From: JAPLJU01 sp036725345
GTDB taxonomy: Bacteria > Desulfobacterota > Syntrophia > Syntrophales > UBA2192
Assembly: GCA_036725345.1 (NCBI GenBank)
Contig: DAIMEJ010000002.1
Coordinates: 1 to 64,000 of the forward strand
Reading direction: 5' to 3'
DNA: 64,000 bases
Every line of letters begins with the position of its first letter. The stretch's first letter is position 1. Shown piece after piece: positions 25,857-35,897 of the stretch. Below the pieces are notes generated by a model. The model was not told the origin of the DNA. It was given only the letters and a program-made list of their open reading frames with translations, and did no database searches. The position numbers and the translations under genes are program-made.

Positions 25857-26817
25857 TGACAACCGCTTCCACAAGCTTTGCTTTCACGCTTTCGAGGTCT
25901 CCGGCGATTCTGCACGCCGCCGCGCTGTGATGTCCACCCCCACCGAACACGCCTGCGATTTTCTCCACATCCACGCCGCCGCGGGAACGCAGGCTGACCT
26001 TGAATAAGCGATCGCCGATTTCGCTGATAAAGGCGGCCACCTCGACCCCCTCGATCGATCGGGGAAACTCGACAAACCCATCCGTATGCTCCCACAGGGC
26101 CTCCGCCTCCTCGAGCATCGTCCGGGTGACGTGAATAACAGCCATCTTGCGGTCCCGGTAAAACGCGAGCGTTTCGAGCGCCTTTGCCAGCAGTTTTATC
26201 TTCTGCTCGGGGTTGTTCTCGTAAATCCTCTGGGAGATCCACCAGGGATCGGCTCCCTTTGCCACGAGATCACCGGCAATCCTGAAGGTCTTCCGGCCCG
26301 TGTTGGAATAACGGAAAGCCCCCGTGTCCGTCAGGATGGCCGTGTAGAGGTTGATGGCTATATCCTTTGTGATGTTCACATCCAACTCCCGCATGAGCCG
26401 GTAGACGATCTCCCCCGTCGAGCTGGCTGCCGGTTCCAGCAGGGAAAGGTCGCCGAAGGACCCGTTGGAGATATGGTGATCAATGTTGATGATGTTCCGG
26501 ATGGCGCCCACCCGGGGTGCCTCCTCCCCCACCCGGTCTATTTCACTGCAATCCAGGATAAAGACGGCATCAAAGGCCTTCCCGGTATCCAGGCTGTTCA
26601 CAATCGAGTCGGACGCCGGAAGGAAGCGGTACATCCGGGGGGTGGCGTCCCGGTTGTAAACGGATGCCTCTTTCCCCATGTCCCGAAGCATGAGATAAAG
26701 CGCGAGTTCCGATCCGATGGCGTCCCCGTCGAGCCGGACATGCGACGTAATGAGGAATTGCCCGCTCGTCCGGATAATTTCAGTGATCTTCTGGATTGCC
26801 CTTCCCGTCTTTTTCAT
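25822..26817 (-). CDS. nrnA: bifunctional oligoribonuclease / pAp phosphatase
   Basis: NrnA removes nanoRNAs and 3'-phosphoadenosine 5'-phosphate. DHH motifs are in order: TSHVRLDGDAIGSEL (I), ILDCSEIDR (II), NIDHHISNG (III, DHH) and LTDTGAFRYSN (IV). DHHA1 ends with GGGGHHSAAACRI. The position between rbfA and truB is conserved in many bacteria. It overlaps rbfA by 38 bp and truB by about 35 bp. Confidence 0.93.
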   Translation of the reverse strand: MKKTGRAIQKITEIIRTSGQFLITSHVRLDGDAIGSELALYLMLRDMGKEASVYNRDATPRMYRFLPASDSIVNSLDTGKAFDAVFILDCSEIDRVGEEAPRVGAIRNIINIDHHISNGSFGDLSLLEPAASSTGEIVYRLMRELDVNITKDIAINLYTAILTDTGAFRYSNTGRKTFRIAGDLVAKGADPWWISQRIYENNPEQKIKLLAKALETLAFYRDRKMAVIHVTRTMLEEAEALWEHTDGFVEFPRSIEGVEVAAFISEIGDRLFKVSLRSRGGVDVEKIAGVFGGGGHHSAAACRIAGDLESVKAKLVEAVVSGATERDRRNR

Positions 26818-27151
26818 GAATCTCCATCAAGAGTCTGTCGATGCGGGAGCCGTATTCAAATGACTTGTCGTAGAAGAAGAACACATCCGGCATGTAACGC
26901 AGGTTGAGGCGCTTGCCGAGTTCCCGCTTAAGGTATCCCCTGGCCTTCTCGAGTCCCGCCTGAAGCTCCGCATCCAGCCTGTCCTTCCCCATCTGAACAA
27001 AATAAATTCTTGCCGAACGCAGATCGTCACTCATCTTGACGTCCGTGATCGTGAGCAGCCCGATCCTCGGATCCCGGATCCGCCTCAGCAGGATATCCGA
27101 GAGCTCAGCCTTGATCAGGTCCGCGACCCGATCGGCCCTTTTGAAAGTCAT
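26780..27151 (-). CDS. rbfA: ribosome-binding factor A
   Basis: RbfA assists 16S rRNA 5'-end processing and 30S maturation. A KH-like fold is suggested by RADRVADLIKAELSDILLRR at the N terminus, ITDVKMSDDLRSARIYFV, and LKRELGKRLNLRYMPDVFF. At 123 aa it is typical. It overlaps ylxP by 47 bp and nrnA by 38 bp, so the gene is held within two nested overlaps. Confidence 0.94.
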   Translation of the reverse strand: MTFKRADRVADLIKAELSDILLRRIRDPRIGLLTITDVKMSDDLRSARIYFVQMGKDRLDAELQAGLEKARGYLKRELGKRLNLRYMPDVFFFYDKSFEYGSRIDRLLMEIHEKDGKGNPEDH

Positions 27152-27485
27152 CTAGAAGATCCTCAAACTCATCAACCCTGCCGTCCTCCACGATGTCGCT
27201 GTAATTGACGATCTCGACTCTCGTCTTCAGGACCTCCGCCAGATGCATCTCCTGGACAAATTGCAGGATGTTGTCAATCTTCCCATTGACGAAACGACGG
27301 TCATTGCCGACAACGCTGAACCCGATTCTCCCCTTCTTCCAGTGGTCATTCTCCCCGATCTCCGCGATCGAGACGTTGAACCGGTTCTGCGTTCTTCGAA
27401 TGATGCTTTTGAGAACGCCCCGTTTGGCCTTCAGGGAGTTGCTTTCATGGATCCAGATATCGATGATGCCGACACCGACAACCAT
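27105..27485 (-). CDS. DUF503 (YlxP-like) protein
   Basis: A small protein of the DUF503/YlxP family: VVGVGIIDIWIHESNSLKAKR at the N terminus and RFNVSIAEIGENDHWKKGRIG in the middle. YlxP is linked to ribosome assembly because it commonly sits between infB and rbfA, as here. About 20 extra acidic and basic residues extend the C terminus into the rbfA overlap. The molecular role is unknown. Confidence 0.9.
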   Translation of the reverse strand: MVVGVGIIDIWIHESNSLKAKRGVLKSIIRRTQNRFNVSIAEIGENDHWKKGRIGFSVVGNDRRFVNGKIDNILQFVQEMHLAEVLKTRVEIVNYSDIVEDGRVDEFEDLLDDFQKGRSGRGPDQG

Positions 27486-27525
27486 GATGCGGTCTCGCTA
27501 CGCTCGACGTGGAATGATGGAATGT

Positions 27526-27586
27526 TGGAATATTGGAAAGGGAAAATGCTTCTTCCTTGGATCACACCCATTATTCCAATATTCCA
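27526..27586. repeat. inverted repeat downstream of infB
   Basis: TGGAATATTGGAA (27526-27538) is the exact reverse complement of TTCCAATATTCCA (27574-27586), within a region of loosely repeated GGAAT words. It lies between infB and ylxP and has no terminal U-run. It resembles variable intergenic repeats seen in Desulfobacterota genomes (recalled, not checked). Confidence 0.6.
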
Positions 27587-27603
27587 TTACCCCAACAATC
27601 CAA

Positions 27604-30177
27604 TCAAAGCTTTCGTTCCACTTTTTCTTTCGTGTACGCCTCGACCACGTCGCCCGTCTTGATATCGTTGAAATTTTCCACGGCGATGCCGCATTCGAGG
27701 CCCGCGGCCACCTCCCGCGCGTCGTCTTTGAACCGCTTGAGTGAAAGGATCTTCCCGTCATAGACAACGACGCCCTCCCTCAGGAGTCGCACATTGGCGT
27801 TTCTTGAAATTTTCCCGTCGGTGACATGGCTCCCGGCGATGGTCCCCACCTTGCTGATCTTGAATACCTCGCGGACCTCCGCGTGACCCTGGACGGTCTC
27901 CCGGTACTCGGGCTCGAGGAGCCCTTCCATGGCCGCTTTCACGTCATTGATGACGTCGTAGATCACGTCATAGAGCTTCATCTCGATGCCCTCGACTTCG
28001 GCGACTTCCACAACACGGGCATCGGGCCTCACCTTGAACCCGATGATCAGGGCGTCCGATGCCGACGCCAGCATGACGTCCGTTTCCGTGATGGCGCCCG
28101 TCGAACTGTGAATCATCCTGACCTTGATCTCCGGTGTGCTGAGTTTCGCCAGGGCTTCGGCCAGGGCCTCAATGGAACCCTGGACGTCGGCCTTCAGGAT
28201 CACGTTCAGCTCCTTGACCCCTTCCTTGATTCTCGCGTAAAGCTGTTCCAGCGTGACCTTCGAGGTGGCCGCCAGTTCCTTCTCCCTTTCCTTCCGGATA
28301 AAATACTCGCTGATCCCTCTCGCCTTCTTCTCGTCCTCGACACAGATGAACTCCGAACCCGCCTGGGGCACATTGGAGAAACCGATCACCTCCACGGGCA
28401 TGGAAGGTCCGGCCTCCCTGATCCGCTGGCCCTGGTCATTGACCATCGCCCGGACCCGCCCAAATTCCCTTTTCGACACGAAGGCGTCCCCTTCCCGGAG
28501 GGTTCCCTCCTGGATGAGGACCGTCGCGACCGGTCCCCGCCCCCGGTCGAGCTTCGCCTCGATAATCACGCCGCGGGCCGCCCGGTCCGGATCCGCTTTC
28601 AGTTCGAGAACGTCGGCCTGCAGCAGAATAACCTCCAGGAGGTTTTCGATGCCCGTTTTTTTCTTGGCCGATATTTCCGCGAAAAGAACATCACCGCCCC
28701 ACTCTTCGGGGACAAGATTCTGCTTCACCAGTTCCTGCTTGATTTTCTCCACATTGGCACCGGGTTTATCTATCTTGTTGACGGCGACGATGATCGGGAC
28801 CCCGGCCACCCTGGAATGGTTGATCGCCTCGACGGTCTGTTCCATCACGCCGTCGTCGGCGGCGACGACGAGGATAACAATATCGGTCACCTGGGCACCT
28901 CGGGCCCGCATGGCCGTGAAGGCCTCGTGACCGGGCGTGTCCAGAAACACGATATCCCTTCCCTTGATGTTGACGTGGTAGGCGCCGATGGCCTGCGTGA
29001 TCCCCCCGGCCTCCCCCTCGATGACGTTGGTCTGACGGATGGCGTCCAGGAGGGACGTCTTCCCGTGATCGACATGCCCCATGACGGTCACGACGGGCGC
29101 CCTCGGCTTCATATTTGCCGATGAGGCTTCGGCCTTGTAGAGGGCCTCATCGAATTCGGTGGCCACCGCTTCAATCTGGTAACCGAATTCCGCCGCGATA
29201 AGCGAGGCGGCATCGATATCGATGGACTGGTTGATCGTCACCATCATGCCGAGCCCCAGGAGTTTGTTGATTACATCGCTCGCCCGGACACCCATTTTCT
29301 TGGCCAGATCACCGACCCGGATCGCTTCCTCAACCTTGATCCTCCGTTTGATCGCCTTCGGGACCGTGATCTCCGTCTTTTTCATTTTGACGACGGGGGC
29401 TTTTTTCTCCCGCCACCGGACACCGCGGTCGATCTCCTCTTCAACCTCCCGCCCCTTCCTCTTTTCCTTGCGGGCGACGACCTGCTTGATAAAGGCCTTT
29501 TTGCGCTCGGGCGTCTCGTCCATGATGACCTCGACGGGTTCCTGCTTGGAGGTCTTTTTGAAGGGCTTCACGATGGTGACCTTATCCTTCTTTTCGGCCT
29601 CCTCCGCCGCCTTTGGCTCGGGCGCCTTCGGCGCCTCTTTTCGAACCGCTTTTCCGGCTTCGACGGGCGCCCCGACGGCCTTCTCGGGGGCTTTCCCGGG
29701 CGCCTCTTCTTTCACCCTGGCTTCTTCACTGGCTTTGGCGGCAGCTTCCACCGGAGGTTTTTCCTCGGGTATCGCGGCTTTCGGTTCCGGTGGTTTGACC
29801 TTCGCGAGGGCATCCTTCTCGGGGACGGGCGGCGTGACTTCCTTTCTTGCGGGTTCCTTCCTTTCGGCAACGGCCTCTTTCGGAGGCTCCTCGACCGCCG
29901 GCTGAACCGGCACCACGGGTTCCGGTTCAGCAGCCTTGACCTCTTCGACGGGCTGACGGACAGCCCTTCTGCGGATCACCGTCGATTTAATCCTCTGCTC
30001 CACGATTTCCTTGGCGCCCGGCGCTGCAAACTCCTCGCGGACCCGCTGGACTTCGCTGTCCTCGAGCGTGCTCGAATGGGATTTCACGGTGATGCCGAGG
30101 CTTTTCAGGCGGCTGATCAACTCCTTGCTGTCCGTCCCGAATTCCTTGGCCAGTTCATACACTCTCGTCTTGGACAT
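27604..30177 (-). CDS. infB: translation initiation factor IF-2
   Basis: IF-2 places fMet-tRNA on the 30S subunit. The N terminus (TRVYELAKEFGTDSKELIS) is an IF2_N module, followed by a long Lys/Glu/Pro/Ala-rich linker (about residues 60-265) and a second IF2_N module (VGDLAKKMGVRASDVINKL). G-domain motifs GHVDHGKTSLLD, DTPGHEAFT, NKID and SAK are intact. The C-terminal fMet-tRNA-binding domain follows. At 857 aa it is within range. It lies 55 bp after nusA. Confidence 0.97.
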   Translation of the reverse strand: MSKTRVYELAKEFGTDSKELISRLKSLGITVKSHSSTLEDSEVQRVREEFAAPGAKEIVEQRIKSTVIRRRAVRQPVEEVKAAEPEPVVPVQPAVEEPPKEAVAERKEPARKEVTPPVPEKDALAKVKPPEPKAAIPEEKPPVEAAAKASEEARVKEEAPGKAPEKAVGAPVEAGKAVRKEAPKAPEPKAAEEAEKKDKVTIVKPFKKTSKQEPVEVIMDETPERKKAFIKQVVARKEKRKGREVEEEIDRGVRWREKKAPVVKMKKTEITVPKAIKRRIKVEEAIRVGDLAKKMGVRASDVINKLLGLGMMVTINQSIDIDAASLIAAEFGYQIEAVATEFDEALYKAEASSANMKPRAPVVTVMGHVDHGKTSLLDAIRQTNVIEGEAGGITQAIGAYHVNIKGRDIVFLDTPGHEAFTAMRARGAQVTDIVILVVAADDGVMEQTVEAINHSRVAGVPIIVAVNKIDKPGANVEKIKQELVKQNLVPEEWGGDVLFAEISAKKKTGIENLLEVILLQADVLELKADPDRAARGVIIEAKLDRGRGPVATVLIQEGTLREGDAFVSKREFGRVRAMVNDQGQRIREAGPSMPVEVIGFSNVPQAGSEFICVEDEKKARGISEYFIRKEREKELAATSKVTLEQLYARIKEGVKELNVILKADVQGSIEALAEALAKLSTPEIKVRMIHSSTGAITETDVMLASASDALIIGFKVRPDARVVEVAEVEGIEMKLYDVIYDVINDVKAAMEGLLEPEYRETVQGHAEVREVFKISKVGTIAGSHVTDGKISRNANVRLLREGVVVYDGKILSLKRFKDDAREVAAGLECGIAVENFNDIKTGDVVEAYTKEKVERKL

Positions 30178-30232
30178 TATCGAAACTCCCCCGTAGGTCT
30201 TGATGCCGTAAACTCAAGTCTCCCGTCTTGCC

Positions 30233-31492
30233 TCATGCGTTGTCCCTGTCGGCCTGCTGGCTCAATAGCTGCTCGGCCTTTGCCACCCATTCCGTCACCT
30301 TTTGCTCATCGACGCCGGGAATCGCCTTCAGCATCTCCGGGTCCGCCGCTGCAACGGCGGAGATGCTCTTGTAGCCCTCCTTGAACAGCAGTTCCGCGTC
30401 GGCTTCCTGCAGACCGGGGATCTTCAACAGGATCTTGGGACCCTCCTCGGCCTGCGCCGCCAGCATCGTTTCGTTCTTGACGTCGATCTTCCATCCCGTC
30501 AGTCTCACGGCCAGTCTCACGTTCTGACCGCTCCTGCCGATGGCAAGCGACAGCTGATCGTCCGGTACGATGACTTCCATGGACTTGTTCTCATCGTACA
30601 TGAAAACCTTGCTGACCTTCGCCGGCGAGAGGGAACTGCAGATGTATTTCACCGGATCTTCGGAGTAAGGCACGATATCGATTTTTTCACCCTTGAGTTC
30701 CTGTACCACGCTCTGAACCCGCGAGCCCCGCATGCCCACGCAGGCCCCTACGGGGTCGATGTCCTTGTCGTTTGTCCTGACGGCGATCTTCGATCGATTG
30801 CCGGGTTCCCTGGCCACGCTGACGATTTCAATAAACCCTTCGGAGATCTCGGGAACCTCGACCTCGAACAGGGCCCGGAGAAACCCGGGGTGGGTCCGGG
30901 AGAGGATGATCTGGGGCCCCTTGGATATCTTTTTCACGTCGATGACATATGCGCGAATCCTCTCGCCCCGCTTGTAGGATTCCCGGGTTATCTGCTCGGA
31001 AGGGGGGATGGCAGCCTCGGCACGGCCGAGATTGACGATGATGCTCCCGCCTTCGAACCGCTGGACGAAACCGTTGACGAGTTGGCCCTTCCTGTCCTTG
31101 TATTCCTCATAAGTCTTGTCCCGCTCCGCGTCCTTGACCTTTTGGATGATGATCTGCTTGGCCGTCTGTACGGCGATCCGCCCGAAAGAGGCGGCATCCA
31201 GCCTCATACCGAGACTGTCACCGGGCTGCGCCTCCTCGTCAAGCTCCTTTCTCGCCTGCTGCAGGGATATCTGGGTTTCCGGATCCAGGACCTTTTCGAC
31301 AACGGTCTTGAACTGGAAGACCTCGAGTTCTCCTGTCTCCTCGTTGTAGTGGGCTTCCAGCTCCACCTGGGCGCCGAGCTTCTTTCTCGCGGCCGTCAGC
31401 ATCGCCGATTCCAGAGCTTCGATGATGATCTCTTTCTCGATGCCCTTGTCTTTGCCCATCTGTTCGATCAGGCGTTTCAATTCAGGTAACAT
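30233..31492 (-). CDS. nusA: transcription termination/antitermination factor NusA
   Basis: NusA binds RNA polymerase and nascent RNA. Order of domains: N-terminal polymerase-binding domain (about 1-125), S1 (GQLVNGFVQRFEGGSIIVNLG), KH1 (DPVGACVGMRGSRVQSVV) and KH2 (LSLAIGRSGQNVRLAVRLTGW). A C-terminal helix-hairpin-helix type repeat (KIPGLQEADAELLFKEGY) is present once, so the C terminus is shorter than in E. coli. Confidence 0.96.
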   Translation of the reverse strand: MLPELKRLIEQMGKDKGIEKEIIIEALESAMLTAARKKLGAQVELEAHYNEETGELEVFQFKTVVEKVLDPETQISLQQARKELDEEAQPGDSLGMRLDAASFGRIAVQTAKQIIIQKVKDAERDKTYEEYKDRKGQLVNGFVQRFEGGSIIVNLGRAEAAIPPSEQITRESYKRGERIRAYVIDVKKISKGPQIILSRTHPGFLRALFEVEVPEISEGFIEIVSVAREPGNRSKIAVRTNDKDIDPVGACVGMRGSRVQSVVQELKGEKIDIVPYSEDPVKYICSSLSPAKVSKVFMYDENKSMEVIVPDDQLSLAIGRSGQNVRLAVRLTGWKIDVKNETMLAAQAEEGPKILLKIPGLQEADAELLFKEGYKSISAVAAADPEMLKAIPGVDEQKVTEWVAKAEQLLSQQADRDNA

Positions 31493-31589
31493 GCGACGTT
31501 CCTCCCGTTTTGCTCAAACCTTGGGCGGGTCAGGTTATTCTCGCTCTTTTCTCAACAACATCCTCTCTCTCAAGCCGCCGGGACGTCGT

Positions 31590-32069
31590 TCAAGGCTCGT
31601 ATTCGAGATGTGCCTTCGCCACGGACGCCTTCGGAATCCGGTATTCTTTGCCGTCAACGTCGAGGAGGATGATCTTTTCCCCGTTTTCTTCCAGAAAATC
31701 CACCAGCGTCCCCCTGAAGTTCCGGATCCCTTCGATTTTGTCGATCAGGCGGACCCTGACCTTCGATCCCCGGTGGCGAATGAAATCCTTGTCCCGGGCG
31801 AGGGGCCGATCGAGTCCGGGCGATGAAACCTCGAGCGTGTAAGGGCCCGGCGGAATGTCGTAAATGTCCAGAAGGTCACCCGCTTCGTGACTGACATTGG
31901 TGCAGTCCTCGATCGTCACGCCGCCTTCCTTGTCGATGTAAAGGCGAACCAGCCACCGGGTTTTCATCCGCAGGCACTCGACATCGACAATCTCCATGCC
32001 TTCGTCCGACACCAGGGGCTCGATGATCTCGATGATCCTCTGCCGGTAATTTTTAACGTTGTCGCTCAT
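31590..32069 (-). CDS. rimP: ribosome maturation factor RimP
   Basis: RimP is needed for 30S assembly. Conserved segments are EIVDVECLRMKTRWLVRLYIDKE and YTLEVSSPGLDRPL, followed by the C-terminal SH3-like part. ATG 32069 (MSDNVKNYRQ) is the family-like start; the frame up to 32150 would run through the leader terminator and is rejected. Length (159 aa) is normal. Confidence 0.95.
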   Translation of the reverse strand: MSDNVKNYRQRIIEIIEPLVSDEGMEIVDVECLRMKTRWLVRLYIDKEGGVTIEDCTNVSHEAGDLLDIYDIPPGPYTLEVSSPGLDRPLARDKDFIRHRGSKVRVRLIDKIEGIRNFRGTLVDFLEENGEKIILLDVDGKEYRIPKASVAKAHLEYEP

Positions 32070-32110
32070 CCGTCCCCGCCCCGCGTCATATCCTGAAAAT
32101 TTGAACCCAC

Positions 32111-32141
32111 AAAATAAAAAAGTGGGCAAAACGGGCCCACT
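32111..32141 (-). terminator. terminator-like hairpin in the rimP leader
   Basis: AGTGGGC and GCCCACT flank a seven-base loop and are followed on the minus strand by a T-rich tract. Just upstream CGAAT/ATTCG (32142-32158) can form a second hairpin that crowds the first. It stands between tRNA-Gly and rimP and may set readthrough into rimP-nusA-infB. Confidence 0.65.
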
Positions 32142-32238
32142 CGAATACAAACCATTCGAATTTCAGGTGCTTTTTAACACACAAAAACGGCCCTTGCAAG
32201 AAAAAAATTGCCCAAAAGGCCGGTGAACTTGACAAAAC

Positions 32239-32313
32239 TGGAGCGGGCGATGGGAATCGAACCCACGACGTTCAGCTTGGGAAGCTGACATTCTACCGCT
32301 GAATTACGCCCGC
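32239..32313 (-). tRNA. tRNA-Gly (anticodon CCC)
   Basis: A complete cloverleaf is visible: acceptor stem GCGGGCG/CGCCCGC, D-arm with AGCGGTA, anticodon stem TCAGC/GCTGA around TTCCCAA (anticodon CCC, reading GGG), T-arm GTGGG-TTCGATT-CCCAT. The CCA end is encoded. It lies 117 bp after hisD and 170 bp before rimP, probably co-transcribed with the latter. Confidence 0.95.
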
Positions 32314-32405
32314 TCGTCTTGTCTGTTTCGTCGTCTCGTCCGTTTAGTCTATGCCCGGCGTCACCGTGGCATTATGACGACATCACGGAACTCAAGGGAA
32401 GGGAA

Positions 32406-32434
32406 GTTTAATAATCCCGCGCAAAAATTGTCAA
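32406..32434 (-). promoter_or_regulatory. candidate promoter for tRNA-Gly and rimP-nusA-infB
   Basis: TTGACA at 32434-32429 overlaps the hisD stop codon; TTAAAC (17-bp spacing) or TATTAA (15-bp) could be the -10. Confidence 0.45.
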
Positions 32435-33729
32435 GATTTTTTTGACTTCAATCGCTTCGCGATCGCACGGCCGTGGGCCTCGAGGCCCTCGAGCCGGGCG
32501 AAGGTCTCCGCCTCTGCCCCGTACTTTTCAAGGGCCCCGGCGGTGAAGGAGATCAGGCTCGTCCGCTTGACAAAATCATAAACACCCAGAGGGGAGGAAA
32601 ACCGGGCAGTCCCTCCCGTCGGCAGGATGTGGTTGGGGCCCGCCAGGTAATCCCCCAGTACTTCCGGCGTGTTGGGCCCGAGGAAAACGGCCCCGGCATT
32701 CCGGACCTTTCGCAGGATTCGCTTCGGATCGGCGACCACCAGTTCCAGGTGTTCCGGCGCGAAACGGTTCACAATGAAGAGGGCTTCGTCTATATCAGCC
32801 GTGAGGACAATAAGTCCGTATTTTTCAATGGACTTTCGAGCGATACCCCTCCTGGAAAGCTCTCCGAGCTGAAGATCCACCTCCCGGGCAACGGACCGGG
32901 CAAAGGGTCGGTCCGTCGTCAGAAGGATGGCGCTCGCCAGTTCATCGTGTTCGGCCTGCGCGAGAAGATCGGCGGCAATAACGACAGGGTCGGCCTTCCC
33001 GTCGCAGACAATCATGATCTCACTGGGCCCGGCAATCATGTCGATGCCGACGGACCCGAAGACCATCCGCTTGGCCATTGCCACATAGGCGTTTCCCGGC
33101 CCCACGATCTTGTCCACCGCGGGGACGGACTCCGTCCCGTAGGCCAGGGCGGCAATGGCCTGGGCGCCGCCCATTTTGAAGACGCGGTCAACACCCGCGA
33201 TCGCCGCCGCTGCGAGGATGAAGGGGTTGACGCCGCTTCGACCCGGCGGTGTTGCCAGGATGACCTCCCGGACACCGGCGATCCGGGCCGGCATGGCGGC
33301 CATCAGCACCGTGGAAGGGTAGGCGGCAAGCCCCCCCGGGGCGTAGATACCCACCCGCTCTAACGGCCGAATCTCCTGCCCGAGTTCGATACCCGTCGTC
33401 TCGATATAAGACCATGAACGGGCAATCTGTCTCCTGTGGTACCTCTCAATGCGCCGGGCGGCAAGCTTGAGGGCTTTGGCAGCGCCTTTGTCCAGTTTCG
33501 AGAGGGCTTCCCGAATCTCCTCCGGGAGCACCTCGATGGTTCGGGGATCGAGGGATACCCCGTCAAACCGCATCCCGTATTTGAAAAGGGCCCTGTCCCC
33601 CCGGCGCCGGACATCGTCGAGGATTTTCCGTACGGCGTTCTCCAGCGTCCTGTCGCTGACCCGGCCTCGCCCCTTCATCCGGTCGAAAACCGCCTTGAAG
33701 CGCCTGTCTGAACTCCCGATGATTTTCAT
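32431..33729 (-). CDS. hisD: histidinol dehydrogenase
   Basis: HisD performs the last two steps of histidine synthesis, L-histidinol to L-histidine with two NAD+. The segment VDKIVGPGNAYVAMAKR and GVDRVFKMGGAQAIAALAYG are family signatures; QAEHDELASAILLT holds the zinc/catalytic Glu-His region and HLPTGG appears here as HILPTGGTARF. The C-terminal segment RLEGLEAHGRA is typical. No other his genes are near, so it is separated from the rest of the pathway. It starts 1 bp after murA. Confidence 0.96.
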   Translation of the reverse strand: MKIIGSSDRRFKAVFDRMKGRGRVSDRTLENAVRKILDDVRRRGDRALFKYGMRFDGVSLDPRTIEVLPEEIREALSKLDKGAAKALKLAARRIERYHRRQIARSWSYIETTGIELGQEIRPLERVGIYAPGGLAAYPSTVLMAAMPARIAGVREVILATPPGRSGVNPFILAAAAIAGVDRVFKMGGAQAIAALAYGTESVPAVDKIVGPGNAYVAMAKRMVFGSVGIDMIAGPSEIMIVCDGKADPVVIAADLLAQAEHDELASAILLTTDRPFARSVAREVDLQLGELSRRGIARKSIEKYGLIVLTADIDEALFIVNRFAPEHLELVVADPKRILRKVRNAGAVFLGPNTPEVLGDYLAGPNHILPTGGTARFSSPLGVYDFVKRTSLISFTAGALEKYGAEAETFARLEGLEAHGRAIAKRLKSKKS

Positions 33730-33730
33730 A

Positions 33731-34973
<1,243 letters not shown>

Positions 34974-34981
<8 letters not shown>

Positions 34982-35855
34982 CCTTCTTCATCCTCCTTCG
35001 GGCTGTGACAACTCTGTCGATCCCTGCATAATCCCCCGTGAACAGGACCGAGTCAAAGTGTCCCGCTTGATCGAGCAGGGCGCGGACCGGGTCCTTCTGG
35101 CCGAACCCGATCTCCAGAAAAAGCCAGCCGCCCTCCCTCAGGTGCGCCCCGGCATGGCGGATGATCGCGCGGTGGAACTCCGTCCCCCCCGGTCCCGCCA
35201 GAAGCGCCCCCTTCGGCTCGTAATCCCGGATCTCAACGGGCAGGCCTTCGTACTCCGCCTCGCTGAGGTAGGGCGGGTTGGAGGCGATCATATCAAAGGA
35301 ACCGCTAAAAGGCTCTAGTAAATTACAGGCGATAAAGAAAATCCTGTCAGCTACGCCATGGACTGCCGCATTCTCGCGGGCGACCCTGAGCGCCTCCGGT
35401 GACAGGTCCGTCGCGAAAATCCGCGCCGAGATGAGTTCCCTGGCCAGGGCGACACTGACCGCCCCGCTGCCCGTTCCGATTTCCAGGATGCGTGGTGCGG
35501 ATGTTCCTGAACGTCTCGCTGTTTCGAGAACGGCCTGCACCAGGATCTCGGTCTCCGGCCTCGGCACGAGGACCGCGGGGCTGACCTTCAAATCCAGGGA
35601 CCAGAACTCCCTGCGGCCGACGATGTAAGCGACAGGTTCCCCCCTGAGCCTTCGCTCAAGGAGGTCGTTGAAGGTTTGCATTTCCCCGGGCGCCACCGGC
35701 CGGTCCCCTTCCCTGAGAAGTCCCGTGCGATCCATCCCGAGACAGAAGGACAGGAGGATCTCCGCGTCGAGCCCCGGCGACAACAGCCCCTTCCGCCTGA
35801 GTCGGCCTTCGGCGTCTCTGATGGCGCGGCGGATCGACATCGGTTCACGCACCAT
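34974..35855 (-). CDS. prmC: peptide chain release factor N5-glutamine methyltransferase
   Basis: PrmC methylates the GGQ glutamine of release factors. The SAM motif ILEIGTGSGAVSVALA and the catalytic NPPY (ASNPPYLSEAEYE) are intact, after an N-terminal helical substrate-binding domain. It follows prfA, its substrate, by 42 bp, a common pairing. ATG 35855 or the Met at residue 6 may be the start. Confidence 0.95.
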
Positions 35856-35897
35856 GACCCCCGGTCATTCTGATGAAGTGAGATGATGAATCGCCCG

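Noticed and set aside
32070..32150. Upstream extension of rimP to a start at 32150
   Set aside because: It would place coding sequence through the terminator hairpin; the ATG at 32069 matches the family start.
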